From Ischnura elegans (taxonomy: Eukaryota > Arthropoda > Insecta > Odonata > Coenagrionidae): 64,000 nucleotides of DNA. Numbering within the stretch: the first letter of the stretch is position 1; the number at the start of each line of letters is the position of its first letter. Of this stretch, positions 36,401-51,400 are shown piece after piece. The translations under genes and the position numbers were made by a program. The notes below the pieces were generated by a model that searched no databases, was not told the DNA's origin, and saw only the letters and a list, made by a program, of their open reading frames with translations. The stretch covers positions 8,618,001 through 8,682,000 of the forward strand of contig NC_060252.1 of NCBI RefSeq assembly GCF_921293095.1, in the 5' to 3' direction.

Positions 36401-39400
36401 TGTCATGCATATATTTTACGCTCTTCTAGAAAATTTTATTTTTATTATTGCTCAAAGTCTAATATATCTACCTAAATCCAATTTGATGACTGCTGTTTAG
36501 CCTAATTCTATTCTTTCTTATCATTGTGGCTATCGTCGAATATTTAATGCATAATATACATCCCCTTAATTTTACATGCATTCTATCTACATTTATATCC
36601 GTATAATTTGATATATTTCTGCTGGACTTCCTGCACGATATTTCTAAAAGCATCAAATGTAGCTCAGTAATTGACAAATTGCACCCTATAGACTTTTTTA
36701 ATGCTAATCTTTTTATCGGACTCATTTGAAATCCGCTTTTATTTTGATGGACCCTGTTAATAAGGCATTTAGCAATCGGTCACCCGGAATGGAAATTTTC
36801 AATCCGTTCCTTTAATTGTACTTTGAGATCATATGATGCCATCATAACGGTTTTCTTCTTTATTTATATCCTGCATGTCCCCTAAGGCTGCTCAGAGATG
36901 TCAGCCACAATGTGTGGGTTTAGGCCTTTGTGTTGGCGTGCGGACCCGGGAAAGGCTTGAAAGCGGTGCAAAAGCGATATAGTCGTCGCTCGAGTGGTTA
37001 TTACGTCTAGACACCTGAGGAGCCTCTGCAACTGGCTCTTCCACGAATCGGTTGAGCACCACGCGCGGAGGAAGCTTTTTAAGCTCGAGCATCGTAAATA
37101 CTCATAATAAGACCCATCCACCCCATTTTAATGGAGCTATTAGGTCGAATATTGGCTGGCGGAGACTTGATCAAAGGAGCTTTGTTCGAGAGTTTTTATA
37201 GAAAATAAAAATAATTTATTCCTTTAATTGAGCAATTAATCAAAGGAGAAAATGAAAAATATATTAAGAATGAAGGATTAGCGATCTTTTGACTTTACAA
37301 TTCCATGCACCATAAACCTCAAACCGGTCTCCTAATTCGATCTTATTTATTATTGGTTATATCGTTTGACAACTCAGATTAATAGTGTTAATGTGAGAAA
37401 GAAATGTTTATTTATTCAGTATCTTAAAATAGGTAAACATGTGTATGTATAAAACACTTTGGTTTTAATTCTACAGTCGATCCTGTGGTGTATGTATGGC
37501 TTTCTCGTGTACTCGGTAAAAATATTTGTAAAATGCCACTTTGGGGTGCAATGCAAAGTGCTACAGGCTTGCGGAAGCTATTCCTTCATTCAATGTGTCG
37601 CCTTTCTTGCGATTATTTGCATGCTTCACGCTCGAAATTGCCCGATCCCCTGCGGTGGATGTGCTATTTACTCGGGACGCTCTCTGATATTTATTCAACA
37701 CGAAATAACCCCTCTCCACCGTGTTATTGCCCTTTTCCTCATTGGGTTTGCCGTTCTTTATTACGATCCACTGTGAATATTTTAAGGCACAACTCGTTTC
37801 CACTGTCAAGATTCAATTTCCATTATCAGTTACGATTTTAGTAATATCATTCCCGATTTTTTTTTAAAAAGGACTTTATTTAATTTAAGGTACTCCTGCT
37901 CTCAAGCTCTTAAGTCAACCTCTCATCCTTCCCTACTTTGCCGTATAAATAAATTTTCTGTCTGTAATTTCATTCTCCCTCTGACATGTCGTATTCACTA
38001 CTTTTTTCAAAGGCAGTCGCAATGTGGTTACCTGTAAGCGATATTCTGACCTTCAACCAGTCTTTCATATCGAGTCGTACGAGGTTTATTTATTGTGCAC
38101 GCAGATGAATCAATTTTATGCACAAAATTACCTATAATACTAAATAAATACATTTATATCTGCAAAATAAATTTATTGTATGTTGGTCAGGGCATAAAAA
38201 CCATTTCCCCTCTCGTACGTCATTACTGTCGTGATTTCATTACAATGTATATGTTATAATATATCTCGTGAAAAATATATTTTTTTGCAAATACAACCAC
38301 CCATTAATAGGTTAAGTTGATACATAGGCTACATAATTTTATTGGAGACTTTTTCTCTGAAATTGCGATACTTGAGTGCTTTTCGGGGAAACCGACAGCA
38401 TTTTAGCTTTTCAAGCCATTGAACTGTTACTATTTTATTTTGAATCCTTGTAGAGTATAGCCATGTTTTATTGCCATGCATAGATATTGAGGCCATTGAC
38501 GCACTGCCTTTAGAAATCATACATGTTCTGGGCTCTATTTAGGAAAGTGATTTATGCTAGCGGTTTCCTAAATTTTTAATGCCTTCTGAATATTTCTGAA
38601 TTTTAAAGCTACACTTGGCTTAGGCGTGATTTCACTATAAACTTTATGGAAAAGTATATCTAGGCCCTACGGCATTTAAATAATTATTTTGCTTTAAATT
38701 TCTGATTACCTCTTCTAGCTGATCAGATGATTATATTGCGACTTCGTTGAGAATTACTATCCAACGATGGCATATATATCTGTATGAATTGTTATTTCCA
38801 TACATGACTGTTTTCCAGATTATTATATTATTTTTATGGAATACAGGTTGTTAACGTTGCTTGAAAATGGGTGGTTATTTCATGTTCACTTGGAGTAGGC
38901 TATTCACGTTCTTTGTATTCAAAAGCAGATTAATCTTGTGTTATACGAGGGTGTGAGGTAGAGCGAAAATATATGTCGTTGTATTGTACGTTCATCAGCG
39001 CAGACAGGAATAATTTATGAATGGGAAGGGGGAGATAATGCATGAATGATAGGTGGAGAGAGAGAGAGAGAGAGAGAGAAAGAGATAGAGATAGAGAGAG
39101 AGAGAGAGAGTAGTAGCGCTATATAAGCCCAGGCAGGTTATCGTCGAAAGAAATTTCGGATAAGCGGTGGGTTGGCAAGTCGAAGGATGAGGCGTGAATG
39201 TGGGCGTTGAGAGTATTTCGTGGAATGACGACGTGGGTAATTGGAAGAGTGTTTATTGCTTGTGGGCTTGAACGTAAAAATTTTTCTTGTTTTCGAATTG
39301 GTAGAGTTTGGGATGAAATTACAGGTATATTACTGGAATTCTCAAATTCCTGTGAAAGATGAAATTACTCTTCTATCTTTCCGCAAAATGGGTGTCGATG

Positions 39401-42400
39401 AGGTAAAAGCGTTTTTATATATGTGAAACACTATGAAGGAATCATGGAAGAAATTCCTTATCAATTTAAGGTGTATCTAGGTCGCTGGAATCGCCTAAAT
39501 TCCACAGCTTACTGAAATCTTTCCTTCAATATGCATAGTTTTGGACGTTAATCAGGATTAAAATGCGATTTCAAGTCTGTTATTTGGTATTTTAGTCAGT
39601 AATTTATTATTTTAACAGGGCTTTTAAAAAGCAATTTAGTAAATTTTATTTTTTATATTTATAGTAATTTTTGTCTCCTACAAGAACAGTAAGGATCCTA
39701 GAATGTTTCCTTTGAAAAATACCTTTGCTGAAAATTGTTTCCTCTATCAAGATGATGAGCATAATTCGAAAAAAATCGAGACTTAACTTGAATTATTTAT
39801 TTGTTTGTGGAATTGAATAACTAGCTGGCGAAGTAGTACGCAAAAATTCTTTCGTAAGATTCTAGTGTTACTAAATCCAAATACGACGAATTCAAGCTCT
39901 TGTACTTAACGGAACAATAACGGAATGTATTTTATAAAAGCCAAGTTATTTTGAAGCGTATCATTGTATAAATAACCTAGTGACCTAATGATTATAATAG
40001 TGTGCGGTTTTTCCCAAAAATTTTCCCAAAAAACCATAGCCTGGTACTATAAGGAATGGTAATGGAAAAGGTAATTGCAGATTATAAAATTCTTTTGCAG
40101 TTTGATAGCTCGAGGATTTTGGCCAAGTAGGTCGAAGCCACCCTTCCATGAGAGTGTCTTCCGCCTTAATTAGGCCATTTTGTGAGTAAAGATACGTGAC
40201 CCGAAGATATACGTTTCTCATCAGCTTTGCCAAAATCCTTCCCCCCGTTCCAAGCCCATCCTCCTAATCTTGGTTTCCTTGTGTCGCATCCAATTTCCTC
40301 ATCCTCAGGTATCTTTGATTTATCCTTGACCTTAGGCAACTTCATTAACTCACGCGCCCAACATGATGTATCATAGTCTAGGCGCACGTGTTAGTCCAGG
40401 CGTCAAGTGCCTCCTATCGTAAAAACATTCTCGCTTAGTAAAAGACAAATGTTTTCTCTTTCGCTGTATTTAATATCATCACTATAGGCGAGAAACCCTC
40501 GCATTGAAGCCTCGAATCCTCGAATTGCTGCAGGTATCCAATGAGCAATTTTCGATTTGATTTTACTTGTATTTTTATCTATCTTTTTCCGGTAGATCTT
40601 GAATCCAGATAGCGTGAGTAATTGTAATCTTTTTACGCTATCAAAGCCGTAAGATATGCTCTTTGAAATAGTTTGTTTCATTCTATACAACTGGTTATTG
40701 AATTTGTTGTGAATTACGGAGGTAGAAAACTTTAATGATGCGGTGAACTGTTTACCGAATGAAAGTCTGTTTCATGCCTTGAGTCGTCTTTACACAAAAA
40801 ATACATTTAATATCGTAAATCCGTGGCGAGCTAGTCTGGCCCCCATGAACCGTGAATGTAAATGATCAATGTCAAGCTAATAAAACATTTTCATGTTATT
40901 TATATTTGATTTCTTTTTATTTTAACGTCATGCTGTTAGTTATTTTTCGTCATGTATATAAATTCGGAGCTCCAAATACCATTCAATAGTTATTTTATTC
41001 CTTTATTACGCGTGATAAATTTTGGAAAACAGTGACTGCAAGGAACGGATAGACGTACTGTTTTTTTTCATCGGTATTAGGCGTTTAGGAATACCGGCTG
41101 TTTGAAAAATTATTTTCTATTAACTTTTTATGCATGTATTACTTGAATCTATTCTATGATAATATTAATGCGGATTTTGCTTTCAAAAATAGGTGACTTG
41201 TCTGTCTTCAATTTAAAAATGTTTCTAAATTGCACGTTTGTAAGTATTTCCAAACTATTTTTCTCACAATGAGCTTATAATTCATAATCTTAAACTCTCA
41301 TTATGCTTCATGATATTGATGAACGTTCTCATAAAATAAAAAATTATAATAAAAAAATGAAAATTGATGCGTTAATTGTGAAAGATAATATTTCAATAAA
41401 CTTCGTGGAAAACGAAATAATCGATAGGGAAATTGAAGAGTTCATTGAGGTGTAACATGTGATCCTTTTCTGTAGTTAATTTTGTGGAATTAACGTATGA
41501 CAGCGTTGTTATGGAATAAAATGGTTTTGATAGCTCTGTGCTAGTTAGTTTTCCATCACTTAAGGATTTTTCTGAAAGTTTGATTTTTTATAGTTCGTAG
41601 TGGCTTAAGACCTCTTTCAAGTAGCCGTTAATGATGAGATTCACAGCACAGGCCCTGATTAACCTCCACTAGCACTTGAGAAAGGACTAAGGCTTGGGAA
41701 TTCTTGACAAATTTTATCGGAACAATTAGCTCATGGAGAAGCTTTGTACAAAATCAAACTCGCTGTTATTATTCTAATTTTGTTGTAAAATTTTTATAAG
41801 CAAACTATTGAGGGGCGAAATGAATAAAACCTTGCTGAGTAAATGTTCCTAACTGGTAAATTTTCATGAATGAGTAACGTGTTTCTTGTGTGCATGTTTT
41901 TATTCCTTTATACTTATTGCCATCGCCAGTAGGTTTCTGCTTAACATGGCTTAATTTGCGTCACTTGACCTGCAAAAACAGAGTGCGGTTTAATTGTCAA
42001 TCTTAATACGAGTGATTGTCTGCGAGTGCCGTATGTGATACTTATGTTCATCTAAGAACATTTCCTCTTGTCCTCCCTTCATATATATACATAAATATAT
42101 GACATTTCCTGTTATGTGGGGTGGTTATTATTTTTGAAAATTGTAAATATCTTTGTTTTCTTCATCGCAACATAATCTTATTGGAGTGCTTATCATCGCG
42201 ATATTCTTGTAACCTCTATCTGTACGACTCGTGCTCTAAATATTTTTATTCGAAATTAATTCGTCATAAAAATGCTGTGTCCTTTCAGCACTATTTTCAT
42301 GTGAAATTCAAAATTAAACATGCTTTTTATCCCCTTCTTCGTTTATTTTGACGTGTGGTCTGGCATGTCGGAGAAGTTGTCTCTTTAAGTTCGGGGAGCT

Positions 42401-45400
42401 CACCTTTTGCCGCCGTTTTACCGAGGTTAAACCCACACTCGTCGCCCCCGCCTTCACAGCTTTCCTCTCCCGCCCAGGGTTTCGGAGACAAAAAATCTTT
42501 TTCAGCAACATGAGAATCGTGCAAATTATCACTCTCATGAAATGATTTACGTTCTTTAGTCCCGTAATTACATTCTTGCGACACGCAAATTAATGATTAT
42601 TGAGTGCTGAGGTTCGAGATAATGCCAAATTTGGGTGTAAAATCTGTCTTAAAGCAAGTTTCCATTCATAAATATTATTTCCAAGTACCCGTCTATGGAA
42701 ATCTACTTATGAAGTAAATATGAAATTATTTCTGTTTACAAACAGTATACTCATAATTTCAAGCGTTGAGGTGTTGTCGGATACTGTGGGTTTTACTTGT
42801 CCTCTACCCCTCTCGTAAGATTAATTTTGGCCTAATTTCAGCTTTTAATGGCAAATATAATCTTTATAAAATGCTTGTGAATAACTTAGACGAAATACTA
42901 TATTTTATTCTGATATTTACCTGGTCTCACTAGATGAATGATTCTTCCATTAAATAGATTCCTCAATGAGCCCAGATAATGGATGCAACTCATTAATATC
43001 CTTCCCTTGTTCGAAATATTTAGCAGGGTTTTGGACCCCTGTTGGTACGTACAATAGCGAAAATAAAACATTATTATTTGATTAATGTGTTGTTTTTACC
43101 CTCAAGTCCATATTGAGCCCAAAAACCTCTGAATTTAATTGAATAAGTTGTGCGTCATCGTTGAAAATAGTACTTCAAATTTTTAAATATTATTTGTTAA
43201 AAGTTATGGAAGTTGAATATTGTTTCAAGTTTAGGAGTTGTTTTTGTTGTTTTGAGAGGTATATTAAAAAGCGGAAATGGCTATATTCGATATTTGAAGT
43301 CCATTTATCAGTTCCATATTAAAAAAAAGAATCCGTATATTATCTCGGTGATAATATGGTAATTTATTAGCTAGTAGATGTGACTGAAAGAGTCTGAAAA
43401 AAATTTCATGCCTTGATTTTTATATTTGTTTCTGGTCCTCACATTTTTTTTTGTTTAATCATTCTGATAAAAAATTGGAAACTTTTGAAAATCCTTTTTC
43501 TGTGCAGTTAGTGCTTATCGGGCGAGTAGGGGTCTTATAATGGCAATAATATTCTGCGGGCTTTTCTTTGCTTTCTTTCCATACATTTCGTCGAATTTCC
43601 ATTTCACATATGCGCTATGGTGCAAGTGTTTACTGATCAGCAAATAGAAAGTATGCTTTAGTTGAGCTGCATTGCAATTCATTTAGAAAAACCAAAAACA
43701 CAAGTTATAAATGGGGTTAACAAAAATTTCAAAAATCTCCATCCTTAGTCATGACGTTGTTGAAGTTTTCATCGGCAATAGAAAACACAAATAAAAGGTT
43801 TTTTAATCGGAAGGAGTATCAGTTCTTTTTCGGAGGTTTAGCTCTTGTTTTTCTCTGCCGTCTAGATGAATGAGCTCCTTTTTGAAGTGAAGGGGGATGC
43901 AGTGAATCACTGCAATAACCCTGCTCGATTTATAATCCCTCCCTGAAGGAATATTTATTATCTCTTAATTATAGCTGTTTAAGTGTGAAGAATCTTTTAA
44001 ATAATTTCACTAGCGTTAACATGGATAAGTTTTAAAATTCGAAGGTAACTTTTTAGAAGTTTTATGTACGTTGATATCACATACAACCACATAGGAAATC
44101 CTCAATTCGCCGTGGGTTTATCAATGTAGGATATTGGAGTGATTTATTTGCATCATCTCTCTCGTGAACATAATGTGTACAGCAGATGCTCGAGATCGAA
44201 GTTAATGCGCCTGAAGATTCTCTAATACCGGTCGTATCCTTAAAATTGTCGTGTGGATGTTTCAAGGTTTTTGATTTAATATTTGTATCTACAAAAACAA
44301 TTCACATTATTTATCAATTATTTTGATTAAATGGGTGTTTACTTCATATTCTATTTTGACAGCTCAACTCATCACCCCCTGGTTTATCTTCTCTCTCATT
44401 TGGAGTGTTGGCGCTACGTGTGACCGAGATGGTCGGTACATATTCTCGGATTGGGTCAGGAAAACCATGGAGGAATATGATGATGGACCACAATTTCCAT
44501 TGGATGGGATGGTTTATGATTACAAGTAAGTTCCTGGATTATTATTATGTTTTTATCTTATAGATGATGTGCCATTTTGTCCTTGAGGGAAAACTACCCC
44601 TGGATGAGGTCCTCTTGAACAGCGAATCGAAGGTTAAACTTCACCTTCTCTTTGATAAGCAACTTTGCAAAATTCACAGTAAAAAAAAAAGGTTTTGGGA
44701 ATACACAGTAAGAGTCATCATTCACTTTTTAATTTAATCTTTAATTTGTGATTTTAATCTGGGATACGCAAACATCCGTTTCTATAGTTAAAGAAATTAA
44801 ATGACTATTTATTTTATTGTTTATTTATGTTTTACTTTTACTTTGTAAGTTTTATAATTTCTTGTAACTCTGTACTTATTGTACTTGTTTTTATTTTTAT
44901 AAGATGTTTTAATTTATACAGAAGATACGGATGTTTTAAAATTTTAATTTCGCTTATTAGGTATCGCTTGTCGAGTCAATTCGCTCAGGTGGATTGTACT
45001 TTAGTGTATGAAGGTAACTGGTCAGTATAAACTCTGCTATTTTTTTTGGGCGTCTAGTTTAAATCGAGCTTGGACACATTTTAGTTGAAGTCTCCTGAAT
45101 ATTTAACAAAATATCATGATAAATTACTATGCACGCATTTGGCTATGTGATTTAAGTATTTCTCCTTGGTGATTTGATGAATCTTAATGATTTGATATAG
45201 ATTTTTATATATCAGGAATGAGTTTTGACCGGAAATTTTCTTCACAGATTACATGACGGAGGATTCACAGATCCAACAGAGAGTGGTGATCCTTGTGACC
45301 CGAAATGGCTGTCCTGGATGGATGGAGTCCCTCCGTATCATATATCATCGGACATGAGTTATGCAGGTATTATAGTTTCTAGTAAAATTATGTTCATTTT

Positions 45401-48400
45401 TTTCAAGATTTTTTTATATTAGGCGAAATGTTCTTGGTGTAAGGTTTATCTCAATCCGGCTCACGTTGGTTTAAACTCTCTACTTATGAATATCCCGTCA
45501 TTAACTCGCTAATTAATAGTGACTGATTTATTTGAAGGAAATTATGTGTGACTGTTTATCGTTATAGTAACTTATTAAGTTTTAAATCGGTAATACCCTA
45601 GATTTTTTGCCATTGAGAATAGCTCTAGAGTATGATTATTTTCGCTATGGATTTGTATTTCCCATTCATTAGATTACATTCCTCATGAATATCTTTTCAT
45701 TTCCTTTATTATCAACCAATTCAATAAGTAGGTAGCCTTAATTATCGAAATATTTACTCTTGCATTTCTCATTAGCAGGTTTTTTATGTGAAACATGACT
45801 ATAATAAATATATTTTAATAATCAATGGATAATGGGAGGTTGCGTTCCAACCTTAGCTTTTCATTCAAACAATAATGAATGGAAATAGCAAAGTTTAATA
45901 TCTCCTCTGTTGCAATTGAGTTCCACACAATATCAGCCGCTACGATACTTTTATACTTCACTTGATGTAGTCTTTAAAAATCGGTTTTGTGGTTTTTATA
46001 CTTTATAATTTTCTTTATCTGGTAGAAACTAAATTTAAATTAATTTTCGTTGGGTTTCAAGTACTGAGCTCTGTGAATATTGCTGGAGGCTATCCATTTT
46101 CGTATTTGGCTTCAATAACGATTTCCCGGGGCTTAAATTTCTATTTTTTAAATATTCTCTTATATTTCTTGGCAGCGGTACCGGTTGTAACTAGGAAAAA
46201 CTAACGTTGCTGTATATTATTTCTACAATTGAGTAGCTGTAACAGTCGCGCGTTTAGCAGCATTTTTCTAAATGTAAAACTCGTCGCATGCGTTTCAACG
46301 GGAAATGAAGTCGTAGTATCGAATATTCATCGCTATTGAATTAACTGAGATGTTCAGCCGTTTATTATAACATTCTGCAAAATGGAATCGATGAAATTTA
46401 GTGTATGACAATTCTTCTATGACTTGATTATAACTAGATTCTAAAAATTAGGGATTACTATCTCCCAGATGTACGGAATCTGGTCCTTTTTACTTTTATT
46501 TACGATATGAAACTCCATATTCTAAATTTCATTCATTCCAGTCAGCAGAATGTTTCACATTATGGTGGTAGAAAAAATGTATATCTCACCCACCTCCCAA
46601 AAAGAGGAGGGTTTGGACAGAGATAGAGGTGAGCAGACTTGTGTTAATGTTAACCCTGATTTAATCGCTCTATACTGTTTTTAGTGTACAAAATGTTGCT
46701 CATAGGATTGGTTTAACGTATTTTCGTGAAGATGGCTTTGTTTTACGACTTTCTTATTAATTCTGGTCTATAAATATGCCCATAGCCACTTAGCATTGTG
46801 ATTTTGGCACTCGTACTGCAGACGACGATAGTATTGTCAGGGTTTCAGCTCTCATTAATGGTCATTTCGACGTATAAGTATTTTATTTCTCTCTGTGAAT
46901 GCATTTTTGTTGCCAAATATTTACGATAGCAGTTATTTGAATTTCCTTTTCGCTTTATTTTCTTTTCTCCACAGTAATAAGCGATAGTGATTCATTAACT
47001 GCTTGTGAATATATCGAAATCGTTTCAATATATTTTATGACGCATTTGTTTACCGGTTTGGCATCTCAAACAAATATGACCGCAAATGATAATAATTTGA
47101 CTTGGAATCGAGGATGATTACAGTCTCATGATTTCAACTTTTGCTGATGATAATTTTGCAGATCATTAGGCATCCTCCCTTCTTAAAGATTTCTTGTCAA
47201 ATCTTTAACATTCCACTTCGGATGATGATGACCATGATGAAAGATCATACTGAGAAGTAGACGCATTTAAAATTAAGAGAAACCTACGCAATTCCTCTGG
47301 GGCTATAATAGTTAAACGGATATCAATAAAACCATCACATGAGTTTTCTGTGTGTGTGCTTTTACAATCGTCATCATCCTTGTCACGAATCGTATCTCAT
47401 GAGCCAATTTTTAGCGTTGCGAAACGTAAATGAAATGCTTTTGGGTATGCCACGCTGGTGTGAAATGTTTATTACAGTTTTTGTTTTCCTTAAGCAGCTT
47501 TCATGAAAAACATAAAATCAATATGAATTATGTTAAAGTTAGAATTATTCACTTCACCTGAGGATAAAGCTTGCGTGACTTATGCTGCGGCAAAGTAGCC
47601 TGTGTTAGGCGCCAGTTTAAATGGTGAAGTGCCAATTTTTAATGGGCTAAGCATTAAGGTACTCAAATTGTAATTCGCAATTTCGTTTTTTTTCTTTTAC
47701 GGCAAAAAGCAGCTCTACTACCATTTCAAGCACCTCAGAACATTCAAGTAAGAAATTTTTTTTATGAAAATGCTTTATTTTCTAAGTTCATAAGTGCACA
47801 TTTTAGAGTAGGGTGGTCCTTATTTTTAAAGTTTTCGAATTATACAGCTCTTAACTGTGTTAAATCAGATCAAAAAATGAAGTGCTCTTTACGGATTACA
47901 TTTCCCATTAGATTGCTCTGATTGGTGAAAATCACGACGGTCAAACGCATCATTCTTTAAGGAACCAGTTATGTGAACGTTTAAATCTTTTCATTAACTA
48001 CCAATTTTATTCACATGTATTTAAGTAGTTTCTCAGTCTGTGTCTTATTACACCAACAGTCTAATAATGTGTGGAAGTTATTTTTTTATGATGGAAATTA
48101 ATATTCATTGTACGTTATAATGATATTATATAAAAAGGCATCATAATGTTTTTGGGTCATGATTACAATTTTCGTTAAAGTAATGCCTCTTCCAAGTTAA
48201 GATTTGTCTGTAATTTTTTCGTAAAAGTAGTTTTGCTTAAGTTTGCTTATCTTTAATGCGTTTTTCAGATGAATTTTTTGAATTAATTTTACTACATTCC
48301 CTTCTCTCAAAGTGGTGTTTACGTGCAGTTGATTTAGTTTCTTTAAGAAACAACGCTAGTCGACTGCTCCTCGGAAAACCAAATGTCTTTCTAGCATGAG

Positions 48401-51400
48401 CAGCACTTTTCCTCGGCTTCACAATTCCTAATCTGCTTAGTTGGTAAAGTCATGAAATACATTAGCATCGTTTCTTCTTGCTTAACCGGTGTTTTCTCCT
48501 CTAGGAATGCAGTACCGTGGCAATACATATAGGGAGCGAAGCTGCAACCCGGATTGCGAGGCGTGCATTCTAGCCCGGGCACAATAGGTGCATCTCGCCC
48601 TGTCATAAAGCCCCCCATCGCCATGCTGTTTCACACACGGCCTCTTTACCTTCTGCAGTCCAATGAAGGGGTTGCTCTTCCTATCTCAGCCCTGCCATTC
48701 CTCCGGGCTACCCACCCTGTCATCCTCATCTGCGCTCTACACTGGCCTTGATCCCTCCGAAACATCTCTCACGCAACTCCTCGCATTTAGCCGCTCGCAA
48801 TCACACGACCACTGAGACGCCATTCCTTCTCCCGCTCCTTCGTGCCTCGCCACCATCCGGTACTTTCGGCTACGACGCGAATTCCCTCTGTCTCAAAAAA
48901 CCCTCCTTTTACGCCGTTAGATTCGCACCAGTCTTCGCGGTAAAGGGATGCTTTTCGCAAGTGCACATCTGGAATTTCCTCCTCAATTTTAGGGTTCCGT
49001 GCCTCCGGAATTCTTCACAGTCGTCACGAGGGTCGTTCTCTTGGCCGGAAAACGAGGCTCGCTCTTGTCCCGCCTCCCAAAGGGTTTAGGCTCGGAGAGG
49101 GGGTGAAATTCGTCGCAAACCGGATTCAGTCCCCTTATACCGTCCCGCCTAATTGCGTCTTACAGAAGAGGCTTGAATCCGGAGTATGTGGGGGTAGAAA
49201 TAGGAGTGCGGATGAAAAATCAACCGGTCTTTTCAGAGATATGAAGACGTGGCGAGGAGGGGGGGGGGGTGGATCGTCACCGCAAACTCCTCGCTCGCTG
49301 GGTGATACCCGAGGATACAAGTTTAATGAAAGCACATCCCGATCCGGCCTCGACGTATTTATTCTCCGTGTGCAGTCAAATCGAATTTTCGCCGCTCACC
49401 CCGTTCTTGTTCGCTCCCACGTGAGTGTCCCTCGGCCCAGAAATATCCCGGGTGGCACATGCGTGATGGGTGGGAGCGTCCATTTGGAAGATCCATTAGA
49501 GTGACCTTCCGGGAGTTCGTTAGTCCTGCCTTCATTTGGGGATAACATTTCAATTTTAGGAGTGATTCGTCTTTTTGAAGGTACGGTAGTGAAGGCTGTC
49601 TAGTTGCGTGAGTGGCATTCCATGCGTTGATGATAATACCGGAGACTGACATTCTGAAAATTGTAAAAAATGTGTAGCTCCCGTAAATATTCTGTTTTGC
49701 TCTTACTTATTCCTTTCATAATTTTCCTGGGTTGCGTTTTTATAATTCCACTGTAAAGTCTGAGGCCGCAGATTTTGTTGGTAATTATACCGACTATATG
49801 ATATATATGCTATTTATTTTACTGGATATTTTTATGGTTAACTCTTACATTTGGTATAGTTTCGACGATAGCGTATTTACTTATTACCACGGACCCTGGA
49901 ACCATGAATTAGCTAATTTTAGCCGCGATTGAATTAATCAGATTTATGCTGCAGCTCTCTATCCTCCTATCACTCTCATTCATGGATGTTGTGTGAACTC
50001 AGAAATGGCCCTAGCGGTGCCTGATACGGTCTGTGGCGTCCCCGGAAAGCCCGGAGTGTGTAACGGCCTCAAAACGCTGTAACCACCCCTAATCACTAGC
50101 AATTGAATTTTATATCAATTCACCCACATTGCGGGTAGTTCTCTCGCATCGCGAAGACGTAACAGCTCTCAGTGAATTTATTTTTCTGATACATACTAAA
50201 TGAATTCATTCAACTCGCGCGTTATTGTGATAATTCTTTGCTATTTATCAATTAGAATTGACCGCAAAAGAATGTAATCTATGGAAAATTCAATAGTTTG
50301 TACTCTTTTCTTACATACACATATTTTTCTTACATGCATATTACTTAGTATGCGTTCCTACCCAACGCATACTGAGTATGTAAGTTCATACTTTCTTACC
50401 TCATTCCAATTGCTGTTTTACAATAATAATATTCGCTATTCATAAAAGTAACCTTTTGTTCTCTATTTCGGGGCTTTTAGAATATAATTTTTGGCGTTCT
50501 AGATTGCCATAAGTAGATAATTAAGATAAAGTATCCTATATTTTATGATAGTCTTTTATTTCTTCTTCCTTATCAGTAAAGTTTCTTTGTGAATCTTGGT
50601 AAAGGATTTCATTTTTCAGTATTGAAATAATGCCTTATGCATTCTAGGATGGGAATATTATTTCAGACGTGAAACGATGCATGATTAAATATGGTAACTT
50701 CCCATTTTCAGATTTATATCTTGTCTTTCAATATTATCATAAAATCGAGGTCACGTAAAGAAATTTGAAATGATGCTTAGTGTGGCGTCTTTGAAATGGA
50801 ATATCGTGTTTCCTATGAGGCTAATTTCATTTGTCTTTTAGTCAGGATACCTGCTATACAAAGATTGCCGTATTATGATGACAGCGCTAAATAAGCTAGC
50901 CAAAAAATGAATATTTAATTAAATAGAAAAATTAGAACCGTGTAGTATGTTTTTCACTTAAAAAAATTGATATTAGCTTCTAAAACGTTAGTTTGGATCC
51001 GTCTTTTTCGGAATTGTTTTGTCTTCTTGATTTATTACTCTATTAGAAACATAAAACTATAAAAAGATACCCTAACGCACTTTTACCTTTTTAACGAAGA
51101 AACAAAACACCCCACGCTGAGAAAATTTCGATCGCCCTCTCAGTGCATAGCCTGACTGAATGTGATAACTATATGACGGTACGCAATGAGTTCAATATTG
51201 TCTGACTGTTAGGGTGAAGTTTTGCTATCGATTTAAAACTAACGTCCCGGAAAACTGAAGCTCTTAACTTTAAAAGAGAGATCAATTGTTATCGATTAAA
51301 ATGCATGTTTTGATTAGTTTCAATTCAATACGATTAATATGGATCGAATTTTCCCCAAAATAAAATTAAATATGGACTTTAGTTCCAAATATCGCTAAAA

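Larger units (their letters stand above)
26419..44362 (+). other. Giant dynein intron between exons 3 and 4 (17.9 kb)
   Basis: Bounded by GTAAGT and TTTTGACAG. It contains a tRNA-like SINE candidate (about 34.9-35.03 kb), two minor hairpins, a GA microsatellite at 39.06 kb and many chance ORFs. None of those ORFs, including the 124-codon charged frame at 36,032-36,406 and the 113-codon hydrophobic frame at 31,460-31,801, resembles a known protein. No nested gene can be supported. Confidence 0.85.

Noticed and set aside
36032-36406. 124-codon charged frame on the - strand
   Set aside because: The longest non-LINE frame in the giant intron and Lys/Glu-rich, but it shows no motif, no repeat homology and no neighbouring exons. 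Kept as unexplained rather than called.
36882-37121. Overlapping - strand frames in a slightly GC-rich patch
   Set aside because: Two frames are open over the same bases and neither resembles a known protein; composition explains it.
37459-37841. Two overlapping + strand frames of 105 and 118 codons
   Set aside because: Both frames are open over the same bases with an antisense frame as well. No homology, and lengths fit chance.
39055-39110. Regular repeats as a CRISPR-like array
   Set aside because: It is a dinucleotide microsatellite with no spacers, in a eukaryotic intron.
49103-49652. 133- and 97-codon frames on opposite strands in the GC-rich block
   Set aside because: Stop codons are rare here because of GC content. 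Glycine and arginine runs come from the G11 tract.
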